Positions 1 to 7,604 of a stretch of DNA of 64,000 bases are shown in pieces. The DNA is taken from the NCBI GenBank assembly GCA_050250915.1, contig JBFWNT010000001.1, positions 248,001-312,000 of the forward strand, written 5' to 3'. Numbering within the stretch: the first letter of the stretch is position 1; each line of letters starts with the position of its first letter. The DNA is from Miltoncostaea sp050250915 (lineage in GTDB: Bacteria > Actinomycetota > Thermoleophilia > Miltoncostaeales > Miltoncostaeaceae). The notes under the pieces are model-generated. The model saw only the letters and a list, made by a program, of their open reading frames with translations, was not told where the DNA came from and ran no database searches. Made by a program: the position numbers and the translations under genes.

Positions 1-74
1 GCGGTGGCGGCGAGCGCGCGGCGCGCGTGCCTCCCCCGTGACCGGCCGTTGGGTGGCGCCGCCGTCGTTCGCAT
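1..74 (-). CDS. Partial unknown gene at the window edge (N-terminus only)
   Basis: An ATG on the minus strand lies 6 nt after a good GAGGAGACGGC ribosome binding site and opens a frame that runs without a stop to the first base of the window. Only about 24 residues are visible (MRTTAAPPNGRS, then an Arg-rich stretch turning Ala/Leu-rich). A basic start leading into a hydrophobic stretch is typical of membrane permeases, but that is a guess. The gene is divergent from the XRE/cupin regulator at 170, the usual arrangement for a regulator and its target. Product not recognised. Confidence 0.45.
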   Translation of the reverse strand, partial: MRTTAAPPNGRSRGRHARRALAAT

Positions 75-116
75 GCCGTCTCCTCGTCGCCCTCGTCCGA
101 TGAGATGCTCCTCAGA

Positions 117-132
117 TTCCAATATATCGGAA
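117..132. promoter_or_regulatory. AT-rich imperfect palindrome TTCC-N8-GGAA, candidate operator
   Basis: The sequence TTCCAATATATCGGAA is symmetric except for one base pair and is one of very few AT-rich tracts here. It lies in the divergent region between the edge gene and the XRE/cupin regulator, about 40 nt before the regulator start. Position and symmetry suit an operator for that regulator; this is inference. Confidence 0.4.
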
Positions 133-157
133 CAGCCGGGCCGCGCCTTCGGGCGCA

Positions 158-163
158 TACGAT
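158..163 (+). promoter_or_regulatory. -10-like hexamer TACGAT, probable leaderless promoter
   Basis: TACGAT ends 6 nt before the ATG at 170 and no Shine-Dalgarno sequence lies between. This is the spacing expected for a leaderless transcript of the XRE/cupin regulator. Confidence 0.5.
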
Positions 164-169
164 CGGTTC

Positions 170-745
170 ATGGGATCGGTCGAGCTGGGACGCAGGCTCC
201 GCGCCCTCCGCCGCGAGCGCGGCCTGACGCTCAACGACCTGGAGCGCGAGACCGGCATCTCCCGCTCGTTCCTGGGCGCGGTGGAGCAGGGCCGCTCCGA
301 CATCTCGATCAGCCGGCTGGTGCGCCTCGCGCGGACCTACGCGATCAGCCTGGACGAGCTGGCCGCCGAGGCCCCGGACGACGCGCCGATGGTGGTCGTG
401 CGGGCGGGGGAGGCGCCGGTGATCCAGGGCGAGGCGTCCGACGTCGCGGTGCTCCTGCGCCACCGCGGGCCGGGCCTGACGGCGTCGATCCTCTCCCACC
501 GCCCCGGCTCCGAGCTGGCCGTCGAGCAGACCAGCTTCCGCGAGGCCCTGTTCCACGTGCTCGACGGACGCTTCGCCGCGACGGTCGGGGACGAGGCCGA
601 GGTGGACCTGGCGCGCGGCGACACGCTCGTCTACCGGGGCCCGGTGCGGCTCGCGGTGCGGTGCCTCGACGGGGACCCGGGGCGGCTGCTGTCGGTGGGC
701 AGCGCCTTCCTCGGCCCCGGCGGCACCGACGCCGCCCGGGGCTGA
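170..745 (+). CDS. XRE-family transcriptional regulator with C-terminal cupin domain
   Basis: This 191-residue protein has a Cro/CI-type helix-turn-helix at residues about 6-60 (LGRRLRALRRERGLTLNDL, then GISRSFLGAVEQGRSDISIS, a typical XRE recognition region) followed by a small cupin barrel at about 95-175. The family commonly senses a small ligand in the cupin and represses a neighbouring catabolic or transport operon. It is divergent from a gene at the left edge, with an AT-rich palindrome between them. No ribosome binding site precedes the ATG, but TACGAT sits 6 nt upstream. The ligand and target cannot be read from the sequence. Confidence 0.9.
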   Translation: MGSVELGRRLRALRRERGLTLNDLERETGISRSFLGAVEQGRSDISISRLVRLARTYAISLDELAAEAPDDAPMVVVRAGEAPVIQGEASDVAVLLRHRGPGLTASILSHRPGSELAVEQTSFREALFHVLDGRFAATVGDEAEVDLARGDTLVYRGPVRLAVRCLDGDPGRLLSVGSAFLGPGGTDAARG

Positions 746-752
746 GCAGCGC

Positions 753-1595
753 TCAGATCTGGCCGGGGCGGGCCCTCCGCGGGCCGATGGCGTTGGCGAG
801 CGTGGCCTCGGTGAACGCGCCGGTGGCCCCCCGGCCGGTGGCGTAGCGGTAGAGCGCCACCGCGAAGATCTGGGTGAGGGCCGTGCTGAGGATGCCGGCG
901 ACCACGACGATGATCACCGCCAGGCCCACGAAGATGCCGATCGCGACCGTGCCGCCGATCAGGACGCCGATCGCGACCAGCAGGGCGGCCGGGATGACCG
1001 AGGCCAGCGCGATCACCGCGCCGATCGAGACCTGGCCGGTCACCTGCTCGCCCCAGCGCTCGCGGAAGATGCTCGCCGACCGCTTGAGCGTGTCGATGGG
1101 CCCGAGGCCCTCCAGGGCGATCACCGGGATGGCGAGGAACGTCACCAGGTTCCAGGCGATGGCGATGCCGCCGAGCAGCAGGTCGCCGAGCGGCCCCGTG
1201 CGCTCCTGGAGCGCGCGGATCACCACGTTGACGCTGGCGACCATGCCCGCCCAGCCGGAGATGGCGGGCAGGCGGGTCTTCGCGACGGCGACGCCGCTCG
1301 CCACGGTGGCGTCGTGGCCGTCGAGCACCTGCGCCGCCGCGGCGGCCAGGGCGACGTTGAAGAAGACCGCCGCGAACGTGACGAGGTAGATCGCGATGGC
1401 GGCGAAGATCACGCCGAGCACGCCCATGTCGCCGTCGAAGAACAACAGCGACGGGATGCCGAACGCGGCGGCGGCGAGGAGGGCCGCGATGGCGGCGAGG
1501 ACGGGGAAGGCGGCGAGCGACCGGTCGGACCGGAGCACCGACCAGCTGATCCGCGCCAACGCCCAGCCCTGACGGATGCGATTCATGTCCGCCAT
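753..1595 (-). CDS. DUF6159-family integral membrane protein
   Basis: About 280 residues with five or six hydrophobic segments: about 20-60, 60-95, 125-160, 190-215 and 215-255. There is a conserved ending in which a YRYATG stretch is followed by an FTEATLANAI-like tail. The pattern of an N-terminal RQGWALARISWSVL segment, paired transmembrane helices and a FRERWGEQ loop matches the DUF6159 proteins of actinobacteria, whose function is unknown. Candidate starts are GTG 1619, ATG 1595 and ATG 1586. I chose 1595 because a weak GGTGG lies upstream and MADMNRIRQ resembles family N-termini, but this is not certain. It is divergent from the fusion protein at 1649, with only about 50 nt between. Confidence 0.8.
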   Translation of the reverse strand: MADMNRIRQGWALARISWSVLRSDRSLAAFPVLAAIAALLAAAAFGIPSLLFFDGDMGVLGVIFAAIAIYLVTFAAVFFNVALAAAAAQVLDGHDATVASGVAVAKTRLPAISGWAGMVASVNVVIRALQERTGPLGDLLLGGIAIAWNLVTFLAIPVIALEGLGPIDTLKRSASIFRERWGEQVTGQVSIGAVIALASVIPAALLVAIGVLIGGTVAIGIFVGLAVIIVVVAGILSTALTQIFAVALYRYATGRGATGAFTEATLANAIGPRRARPGQI

Positions 1596-1635
1596 CGTCC
1601 ACCATCGGGGGGTGCCCACGAAAGCCCCGGGCGCG

Positions 1636-1641
1636 TAATGT
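1636..1641 (+). promoter_or_regulatory. -10-like hexamer TAATGT, probable leaderless promoter
   Basis: TAATGT ends 7 nt before the TTG at 1649 and no ribosome binding site is present, so the fusion gene is probably transcribed without a leader. Confidence 0.4.
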
Positions 1642-1648
1642 CGGCTGG

Positions 1649-3334
1649 TTGGCCTCCTCCAGCCCCGCCCGACCCCTGATCCTCGCCGTGGACGACGACC
1701 CGGCCGTCGGCCGATCCATCGAGCGCGACCTGCGTCGGAGGTACGGCTCCCGGTACCGCGTGCTGCTGGCCGGCTCCGGCCAGGACGGCCTGGGCATGGT
1801 GGAGCAGATCGTCCGCCGCGGCGAGCCGGCCGCGCTGCTGGTGGCCGACCAGCGGATGCCGGGGATGAGCGGCGTGGAGTTCCTGGCCCGGGCGATCCGC
1901 ATCGTGCCGCACGCCAAGCGGGCGCTGCTGACCGCCTACGCCGACACCGAGGCCGCGATCACCGCGATCAACGACGTCCGCCTGGATCACTACCTCATGA
2001 AGCCGTGGAGCCCCCCCGAGGAGCGGCTCTACCCCGTGCTGGACGACCTGCTGGAGGACTGGGAGGCGGAGGCGGCCTCCCGGGTCGCCGAGCCGGGGCT
2101 GCGCCTGGTGGCCCACCGGTTCTCGGCCGAGGCCCACGCCACCCGCGACTTCCTGGCGCGCAACGGCGTGCCCTACCGGTGGGTGGACGTCGCCGAGCCC
2201 GAGGCGGCCGCGCTGCTCGCCGCCGCCCACGGCGACGAGGGACAGCTGCCGCTGCTGGTGTTCGAGGACGGCGACGCGCTGGTGCGCCCCACCCAGGCGG
2301 AGCTGGCGGCGCGCCTGGGGCTGCACACCGAGGCCGACCTCCCCTTCTACGACCTCGTGATCCTCGGCGGCGGGCCCGCCGGCCTGGCGGCGGCGGTCTA
2401 CGGCGCCTCGGAGGGACTGCGGACGCTGCTGGTGGAGCGCCACGCCACCGGCGGCCAGGCGGGCCAGAGCTCCCGGATCGAGAACTACCTGGGCTTCCCG
2501 TCGGGCCTTTCCGGCGCCGACCTGGCCCGGCGTGCCACCGCCCAGGCCCGCCGCCTCGGCGCCGAGATGCTCACCGCGCGCGAGGTGCTCGGCATCCGCG
2601 ACAACGGCCCGGCGCGGGTGGTGATGCTCGACGGCGGGGGCGAGATCGGCGCGCACAGCGTCCTGGTGGCCACCGGCGTCCACTACGCGCGGCTCGAGGC
2701 ACCCGGCGTGGAGGAGCTGACCGGCACCGGCGTCTACTACGGCGCCTCGCCGGCGGAGGCCGCCGGGGTGGAGGGCGAGGACGTCGCGGTGGTGGGCGCC
2801 GCCAACTCGGCGGGGCAGGCGGCGATCGACCTGGCCGGCCGCGCCCGGCGCGTCGTCGTCCTGTGCCGGGGCGGCAGCCTGGCGAAGAGCATGTCGCACT
2901 ACCTGGTGGAGCGGATCGAGTCGCTGCCCAACGTCGAGGTGCGCGTCGACACCACGGTGGTCGGGGCGGCGGGCGACGGGCACCTGGAGGAGCTGGCCGT
3001 CGAGACGCGCGGCGAGCGGTCCGCCCTGCCGGTGAGCGCCGCGTTCGTGTTCATCGGCGCCCGCCCCCAGACCGACTGGCTCGACGGGACGCTGGCGCGT
3101 GACGCCCAGGGCTTCATCCTGTCGGGCCCGGCGCTGCGGCTCCTGGACGGCCGGATGCGGTGGGCGCTCGACCGCGATCCGTTCCCGCTGGAGACCAGCC
3201 TGCCGGGCGTCTTCGTGGCGGGGGACGTGCGCGACCAGTCGATCAAGCGGGTGGCGTCGGCGGTGGGGGAGGGGTCGATGGCGGTTCAGCTGGTCCATCA
3301 CTACCTGGGCGGCCTGGCGCCCGCGAACCGGTGA
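1649..3334 (+). CDS. Receiver / glutaredoxin-like / FAD-dependent reductase fusion protein
   Basis: This 561-residue protein has three parts. Residues about 9-135 are a complete response-regulator receiver (acidic cluster Asp15-17, phosphoacceptor Asp67 in ADQRMPG, Thr95, Lys118). Residues about 150-230 resemble a glutaredoxin fold, with a PLLVFEDG strand and a PTQAELAARLGL helix, but have no cysteine where the active site should be. Residues about 235-560 are a thioredoxin-reductase-like FAD/NAD(P) module (ILGGGPAGLAAA for FAD, VVGAANSAGQAA for NAD(P), FVAGDVRDQ at the end). The TrxR CxxC is replaced by YYGASPAEA, so despite the usual database name it should not reduce thioredoxin by the classical disulfide route. 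It overlaps the following kinase gene by 4 nt, so the kinase is its likely partner. The start is a TTG. Confidence 0.9.
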   Translation: MASSSPARPLILAVDDDPAVGRSIERDLRRRYGSRYRVLLAGSGQDGLGMVEQIVRRGEPAALLVADQRMPGMSGVEFLARAIRIVPHAKRALLTAYADTEAAITAINDVRLDHYLMKPWSPPEERLYPVLDDLLEDWEAEAASRVAEPGLRLVAHRFSAEAHATRDFLARNGVPYRWVDVAEPEAAALLAAAHGDEGQLPLLVFEDGDALVRPTQAELAARLGLHTEADLPFYDLVILGGGPAGLAAAVYGASEGLRTLLVERHATGGQAGQSSRIENYLGFPSGLSGADLARRATAQARRLGAEMLTAREVLGIRDNGPARVVMLDGGGEIGAHSVLVATGVHYARLEAPGVEELTGTGVYYGASPAEAAGVEGEDVAVVGAANSAGQAAIDLAGRARRVVVLCRGGSLAKSMSHYLVERIESLPNVEVRVDTTVVGAAGDGHLEELAVETRGERSALPVSAAFVFIGARPQTDWLDGTLARDAQGFILSGPALRLLDGRMRWALDRDPFPLETSLPGVFVAGDVRDQSIKRVASAVGEGSMAVQLVHHYLGGLAPANR

Positions 3335-4710
3335 GCCCCGAGCGCCTGCGGGGGGTGCCGATCCTCTCCGGGCTCGGCGACGCCGAGCTGGACCGGCTGT
3401 CGGAGATCGGCCACGAGCGCCGGCTGGCGCCCGGCGACCTGCTGTTCCGCGAGGGCGACCGCGCCACCGCGTTCCACATCCTGCTGGAGGGCGCCCTGGA
3501 GACCACCCGGGCGGTCGCCGGCGAGCAGGTGCTCCTGCTCACCCACAAGCCGGGCGGCTACCTGGGGGCGATGGCGCTGCTCACCGACACGCCGTACCGG
3601 GGCACCACCACCGCCACCGTCGACGCGCTGGTGTTCGAGCTGGACGGCGACGAGCTGCGCGGCCTGGCCTTCACGCACCCGCCGCTGGTGCGCGCGTTCC
3701 TGGCGGCGATCGAGTCGGTGAGCGGGGCGGTGAAGGGGCTGGAGCGCGACCACGAGAAGCTGATCGCCGTGGGGCAGCTGGCCGCGGGCCTCGCCCACGA
3801 GCTCAACAACCCGGCCGCCGCCGCGGCCCGCGAGGTGGCGACGTTGCGCGAGTACGAGCGCACGCGGCAGGAGGCGTTCGGCCAGATCGCGGCGGGCGGC
3901 GCGTCGGCGGAGCGCCTGGCGGCGCTGGCCTCCCTCGGCGCCACGGCCACCGCCGGCGCCCTGGAGGACGAGCCGCTCGACCCGATCGCGCGCAGCGACC
4001 GCGAGGCGGAGCTGGCCGGCGAGCTCGAGGCGCGCGGGGTCGACGACCCGTACGACCTGGCGGCGGCGCTCACCGAGGCGCGCCTGGACGCGTCATGGGT
4101 GGAGCGGGTGTCCGAGGAGGTGGGCGCCGACGTCCTGCCGGCCGGCCTCCGCTTCGTCGCCTCGTGCGCGGGCACCCGGATCGTGCTGATGGAGCTGGAG
4201 GAGGCGACCACCCGCATCTCGGACCTGGTGGGCGCGGTGCGGAGCTACTCCCACGTCGACCAGGCGCCGCGGACGATGGTGGACGTGCGGGTGGGGCTCG
4301 AGGACACGCTGTCCCTGCTCGGGCACGCGCTGCGCGAGAAGCGGATCGAGATCGTCCGCGACTTCGAGGACGTCCCGCTGGTCGAGGCGTCCGGGCCGGA
4401 GCTCAACCAGGTGTGGACGAACCTGATCGACAACGCGGTCGACGCCCTCCCGCCCGGCGGGCGGCTGGAGCTCGCCACCCGCCGGATCGGGGACCGCCTG
4501 TGCGTGGAGGTCGCCGACAACGGCCCGGGGATCCCGGAGGAGACGCAGTCCCGCGTGTTCGACGCCTTCTTCACCACCAAGCCGGTCGGCGAGGGGACCG
4601 GCCTGGGCCTGGACATCGCCCGCCGGCTGGTGCTGCGCCACCACGGGGAGATGCGGCTCCACTCGGAGCCGGGGTCCACCCGCTTCCAGGTGATGCTGCC
4701 GCTGACCTAG
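3331..4710 (+). CDS. Cyclic-nucleotide-binding sensor histidine kinase
   Basis: The GTG start overlaps the stop of the reductase fusion (GTGA); the open frame extends further upstream, but that part is a shadow. The 459-residue protein has an N-terminal cNMP-binding/Crp-like domain (residues about 5-125; GDLLFREGDRATAFHILLEG), a dimerisation/phosphoacceptor helix with GLAHELNNP (His about 156), an acidic Ala-rich insert (about 170-270) and an ATPase domain with N box (NQVWTNLIDNAVDALPPGG), G1 (DNGPGIPEE), F box (FDAFFTTK) and G2 (GTGLGL). No transmembrane segment is visible, so it is cytoplasmic. By context it phosphorylates the receiver of the upstream fusion, linking a nucleotide or similar signal to FAD-reductase activity. 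Confidence 0.9.
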   Translation: MSPERLRGVPILSGLGDAELDRLSEIGHERRLAPGDLLFREGDRATAFHILLEGALETTRAVAGEQVLLLTHKPGGYLGAMALLTDTPYRGTTTATVDALVFELDGDELRGLAFTHPPLVRAFLAAIESVSGAVKGLERDHEKLIAVGQLAAGLAHELNNPAAAAAREVATLREYERTRQEAFGQIAAGGASAERLAALASLGATATAGALEDEPLDPIARSDREAELAGELEARGVDDPYDLAAALTEARLDASWVERVSEEVGADVLPAGLRFVASCAGTRIVLMELEEATTRISDLVGAVRSYSHVDQAPRTMVDVRVGLEDTLSLLGHALREKRIEIVRDFEDVPLVEASGPELNQVWTNLIDNAVDALPPGGRLELATRRIGDRLCVEVADNGPGIPEETQSRVFDAFFTTKPVGEGTGLGLDIARRLVLRHHGEMRLHSEPGSTRFQVMLPLT

Positions 4711-4719
4711 GCGACGTCC

Positions 4720-5202
4720 TCAGCCCTGGAGGACCTCGATCACGTCCTTGGTGTGGGTCACGGGGATCCGGCTGCCCTCGAGCTCGATGCGCGAGCCGGA
4801 CTCCGTGTCGATGAGTTCGAGGATCCGGACGTTCACGCGCTGGTGCACCTTCACCTCCAGCTGCGACCGCGGCACCCGGAACACGATCGGACCCGCCTCC
4901 TTGCGGCGCTTCGCCTCGCCGAACCCGCAGACGTGCGTGGGCGTGACGCCGACCATCATCCACGCCGGGAGTCCGGTCGTGGCGTCGTGGATCCGGCCGC
5001 CGGCGATCATGCCGCCGACGGTAGCGATCGAGTCGCCCAGGCCGCCGAGCCCCGAGCCGAGCTCGTCGCCGATGAATCCCCCGGCGAACATGGCACCGGT
5101 GTGGCCGCGGGGCTGGAACTCGCCGGCCGCCTCGACCTCCTCCTGGACGCCGAGCAGCACCAGCGCGTTCTCGATCGCCTGGACCATCGCCTCTTCCGAC
5201 AT
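4720..5202 (-). CDS. Conserved hypothetical protein with Gly-rich hydrophobic segment
   Basis: A 160-residue protein not assigned to a named family. The start is fixed by AGGAGG 9 nt before the ATG at 5202; an upstream in-frame ATG has no such site. Residues 40-75 are Gly-rich and hydrophobic (GGFIGDELGSGLGGLGDSI, then GGMIAGGRIHDATTGLP), possibly membrane-associated. The second half is beta-rich with a basic KRRKEAGPIVFRVPRSQLEVKV stretch ahead of ELIDTESGSRIELEG, reminiscent of PH-like or membrane-binding beta domains. It is convergent with the histidine kinase (10 nt gap) and stands alone. Function unknown. Confidence 0.75.
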   Translation of the reverse strand: MSEEAMVQAIENALVLLGVQEEVEAAGEFQPRGHTGAMFAGGFIGDELGSGLGGLGDSIATVGGMIAGGRIHDATTGLPAWMMVGVTPTHVCGFGEAKRRKEAGPIVFRVPRSQLEVKVHQRVNVRILELIDTESGSRIELEGSRIPVTHTKDVIEVLQG

Positions 5203-5348
5203 GCGGGCTCCCCTCCTCGTGGCCGAGTGCGCATCTGAAACCAGCAGCCCGCGACGGCGCAACCACGACCGGCAGCGGCGGTCGCTCGCCGATGGGCACC
5301 GTTCGGCGGCTGACCGGTCCCTCCGCCCGTGGCCGGGTGGACCGGCGG

Positions 5349-5750
5349 CTATGCCGAGCGGTGCGCCGCCGGGCTCTCGTAGTCGACCGCGGCGTGCTTG
5401 CTCGACACCAGGCGGCCCTGCGAGAGCGACATCAGGAGCACCGCGATGCGCTCGTGCATGATGATCGTGTGGCGGTTCGCGGACTCCTGCATCTCGGTGC
5501 GGAGCCGGTCGCGGACCTCCGGGACGCCGGTGGTGTCGATGATGATGTCGACGCCCTCGCCCAGCGCCGCGACGTCCAGGGCGTCGCCGAAGGTGGGGCG
5601 GCCGTGCGCGCGGGCGAGCGCCACGCCGGGCGCGTCCGGGTCGAGGTCGGCCACGCCGACGACGTCGACGAAGCCGGCGGACAGGAGCTCGCGGAGCAGG
5701 GGGGTACCGGTCTCGCCGGCACCGACGACGCCGATGCGGATCGTGTTCAC
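5349..5750 (-). CDS. Small NAD(P)-binding Rossmann-fold protein
   Basis: A 133-residue protein starting at GTG 5750, 8 nt after GAGGAAT. The N-terminus is a classical dinucleotide-binding motif (IRIGVVGAGETGTPLLREL) followed by VVGVADLDPDAPGVALA, in which the Asp after the second strand suggests NAD rather than NADP. The middle (VDIIIDTTGVPEVRDRL) resembles the N-terminal domain of homoserine or aspartate-semialdehyde dehydrogenases, but the catalytic domain is absent and the protein ends after a short helical tail with a His/Glu-rich IIMHERIAVLLM segment. It may be a NAD sensor or a partner subunit. It lies 43 nt downstream of the GlxA regulator and may be co-transcribed with it. Confidence 0.75.
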   Translation of the reverse strand: MNTIRIGVVGAGETGTPLLRELLSAGFVDVVGVADLDPDAPGVALARAHGRPTFGDALDVAALGEGVDIIIDTTGVPEVRDRLRTEMQESANRHTIIMHERIAVLLMSLSQGRLVSSKHAAVDYESPAAHRSA

Positions 5751-5793
5751 GGGATTCCTCGCTCGTGGGCGCCCCGGCGGGCCCGGGGCGCGG

Positions 5794-6813
5794 TCACCCC
5801 GCGTATCGGCCGTCACCCGGAAAGCTTGAAGCGCCCGCCCCCCGGCTGGCGCGGCGGTACGCGGCGGGCGTGAGCGCGTACGCGCGCCGGAAGTGGCGGC
5901 GGTAGCCGGAGACGTTCGGCAGTCCGACGCGCCCGGCCACCGTCTCCACCGGGTCGTCGGTGCGCTCCAGCAGCGTCCGGCTGGCGTCGAGCCGCTCCCG
6001 CAGGAGCCACTCCCCGGGGCTCGAGCCGGTCGCGTCCACGAACCGCCGGCTGAGCTGGCGCGACGAGAGGTGGACCTCGGCGGCGATGCGCTCGAGCGTG
6101 AGCCGCTGCCCCAGGTGCCGCCGGGCGTACCCGATGGCCTCCTCCACCAGCGGGTCGCCGATCGCGCCCGGCACGGGCCGCTCGATGTACTGGGCCTGGC
6201 CGCCCTCCCGGTGCGCGGCCACCACCATCCGCCGCGCCAGCCGGTTCGCGACGTCGGTGCCGTGGTCGGACCGCACGATGTGGAGGCACAGGTCGATGCC
6301 GGCGGCCGTGCCGGCCGACGTCAGCACGCGCCCGTCGTCCACGTAGAGCACGTCGGGCGTCACGCGCACGTCCGGGTAGCGGCGGGCGAGCAGCGCGGCG
6401 TGGCGCCAGTGGGTGGTGGCGCTGCGGCCGTCCAGGAGCCCGGCGGCCGCCAGGGTGAACGCCCCCGTGCAGAGCGACACCAGCCGGGCGCCGCGGCGGT
6501 GGGCATCGCGCAGCGCGTCCAGGACGGCCTCGGGCGGGGTGCGGGTCACGTCCGGCGTGCCGGGGACGATCACGGTGTCGGCGCGGGCGATCCGGTCGAG
6601 TCCGCCGGAGGGGATGAGCTCGAACGCGCCGAGGGTGCGCAGCGGGCCGGCCGACGCCGAGCACGTCTCGAACGCGTACCACCAGGCCGCCCCGAGATCC
6701 GGCCGCTCCAGCCCGAACACCTCGGCGGCGATCGCGAACTCGAACGGCGACAGCCCGTCGTAGACGAGGGTCGCCACGCGGTGCGGGCCGTCGGATGGGT
6801 TCGCGTGCGTCAC
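5794..6813 (-). CDS. GlxA-family transcriptional regulator (DJ-1/PfpI plus AraC HTH)
   Basis: 339 residues. The N-terminal half is a DJ-1/PfpI amidotransferase-like domain (ATLVYDGLSPFEFAIAAEVF at the start; SLCTGAFTLAAAGLLDG holding the nucleophile-elbow Cys). The C-terminal third is a double AraC helix-turn-helix (LTLERIAAEVHLSSRQLSRR, then TVAGRVGLPNVSGYRRHFRR). Family members regulate metabolism of amides, amines or aldehydes. GTG 6813 was chosen because TATGAT lies exactly 6 nt upstream, giving a leaderless transcript. An 8-bp inverted repeat spans this start and promoter, suggesting autoregulation. It is divergent from the DUF1272 gene and followed by the Rossmann protein. Confidence 0.92.
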   Translation of the reverse strand: MTHANPSDGPHRVATLVYDGLSPFEFAIAAEVFGLERPDLGAAWWYAFETCSASAGPLRTLGAFELIPSGGLDRIARADTVIVPGTPDVTRTPPEAVLDALRDAHRRGARLVSLCTGAFTLAAAGLLDGRSATTHWRHAALLARRYPDVRVTPDVLYVDDGRVLTSAGTAAGIDLCLHIVRSDHGTDVANRLARRMVVAAHREGGQAQYIERPVPGAIGDPLVEEAIGYARRHLGQRLTLERIAAEVHLSSRQLSRRFVDATGSSPGEWLLRERLDASRTLLERTDDPVETVAGRVGLPNVSGYRRHFRRAYALTPAAYRRASRGAGASSFPGDGRYAG

Positions 6814-6838
6814 GTCGCGATCATATCGATACGTGACG
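6808..6838. promoter_or_regulatory. Inverted repeat CGTCACGT-N15-ACGTGACG over the GlxA start, candidate operator
   Basis: The arms 6808-6815 and 6831-6838 are perfect 8-bp reverse complements, centred about two helical turns apart as expected for a dimer of AraC-type proteins. They enclose the -10-like TATGAT, and the left arm covers the GTG start. Binding would block transcription of the GlxA gene and might act on the divergent DUF1272 gene. Confidence 0.5.
6820..6825 (-). promoter_or_regulatory. -10-like hexamer TATGAT for the GlxA regulator
   Basis: A near-consensus TATGAT on the minus strand ends 6 nt before GTG 6813, fixing that start as a leaderless one. It lies inside the inverted repeat. 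Confidence 0.6.
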
Positions 6839-6910
6839 ATCATGCCACTGGCCGGCGCCGGCGCCCCGCACGAGCATCGATCCACACGAAGCGACGACCG
6901 GTGGTGATCG

Positions 6911-7219
6911 ATGCTCGAGCTCCGACCCAACTGCGAGCTGTGCGACACGGACCTCCCGCCCCAGAGCGCCGCGGCCCGGATCTGCACCTACGAGTGCACC
7001 TTCTGCGCCCGGTGCGTCGAGCACCACCTCGGCGACGTGTGCCCCAACTGCGGCGGGGGCTTCCAGCCCCGGCCGATCCGGCCGCGGGGCGAGTGGCGGC
7101 CCGGCCACGGGCTCGCGCACGACCCCCCCGGCACCGAGCGGCGCCGCAACCGACGCACGCGCGACCAGATCGCGGCGCTCACCGAGTGCCTGCGATCGAT
7201 CCCCCCGGGCGAGCGCTGA
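6911..7219 (+). CDS. DUF1272 zinc-ribbon protein
   Basis: This 102-residue protein begins MLELRPNCELCDTDLPPQSA and continues with ICTYECTFCARCVEHHLG and CPNCGGGF. These four Cys pairs are the signature of DUF1272, a small presumed zinc-binding family. The C-terminal 45 residues are Arg/Pro-rich and beyond the family core. It is divergent from the GlxA regulator and 37 nt ahead of the DUF4242 gene, so the two small genes may be co-transcribed. Molecular function is unknown. Confidence 0.92.
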   Translation: MLELRPNCELCDTDLPPQSAAARICTYECTFCARCVEHHLGDVCPNCGGGFQPRPIRPRGEWRPGHGLAHDPPGTERRRNRRTRDQIAALTECLRSIPPGER

Positions 7220-7256
7220 CCGCGCCGCCCACCTCACGACACCGAAGGAGACCGAC

Positions 7257-7568
7257 ATGCACGACTCATCCACCCTCCCGCTGTTCGCCATCCGCCGCTC
7301 TGGCTGGCAGACGCCCGACGCGCTCCAGGCGTCGGCAGTCCGCTCCGCCGACGTCGGCGACAACGAGATGTCCGACGACATCCGCTGGATCCGCTCCTAC
7401 GCGGTGCAGGAGCACGACGGCACCCTCGGCACCGTCTGCATCTACCAGGCGTCCAGCCCGGAGAAGGTCCGCGAGCACGCGCGCCGCTCCGGGATGCCCG
7501 CCCAGGACGTGCTGCCGGTCGTGGAGACCCTCGTCATCCGGCCCGACCCGGTCGCGGTCGCGGCCTAG
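7257..7568 (+). CDS. DUF4242 / nickel-binding-like small protein
   Basis: A 103-residue protein with AAGGAGACCGAC before its ATG. The core, residues about 38-95, with IRWIRSYAVQEHDG, VCIYQASSPEKVREHARRSG and a VVETLVIRPDP ending, matches DUF4242, which includes the SCO4226-type nickel-binding protein of Streptomyces. Those proteins form small alpha/beta dimers. The N-terminal 35 residues are extra. Whether this member binds metal is not shown by the sequence. Confidence 0.85.
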   Translation: MHDSSTLPLFAIRRSGWQTPDALQASAVRSADVGDNEMSDDIRWIRSYAVQEHDGTLGTVCIYQASSPEKVREHARRSGMPAQDVLPVVETLVIRPDPVAVAA

Positions 7569-7574
7569 GCGGAC

Positions 7575-7600
7575 GGGGGCGCGGCCCGGGCCGCGCCCCC
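7575..7600. terminator. Perfect GC palindrome between convergent genes
   Basis: GGGGGCGCGGCCC and its exact complement form a 26-nt palindrome filling the gap between the convergent DUF4242 and GMC genes. There is no T-tract on either side, so if it terminates transcription it does so as an intrinsic hairpin of the U-less type proposed for actinobacteria. Confidence 0.5.
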
Positions 7601-7604
7601 GCCG

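Noticed and set aside
1583..3301. 572-codon frame opposite the receiver/reductase fusion
   Set aside because: His/Arg-rich shadow with no domain; the plus-strand fusion carries complete receiver and FAD motifs.
2344..3334. Naming the FAD-reductase domain as thioredoxin reductase
   Set aside because: The CxxC redox pair is absent (YYGASPAEA), so the classical reaction is not supported.
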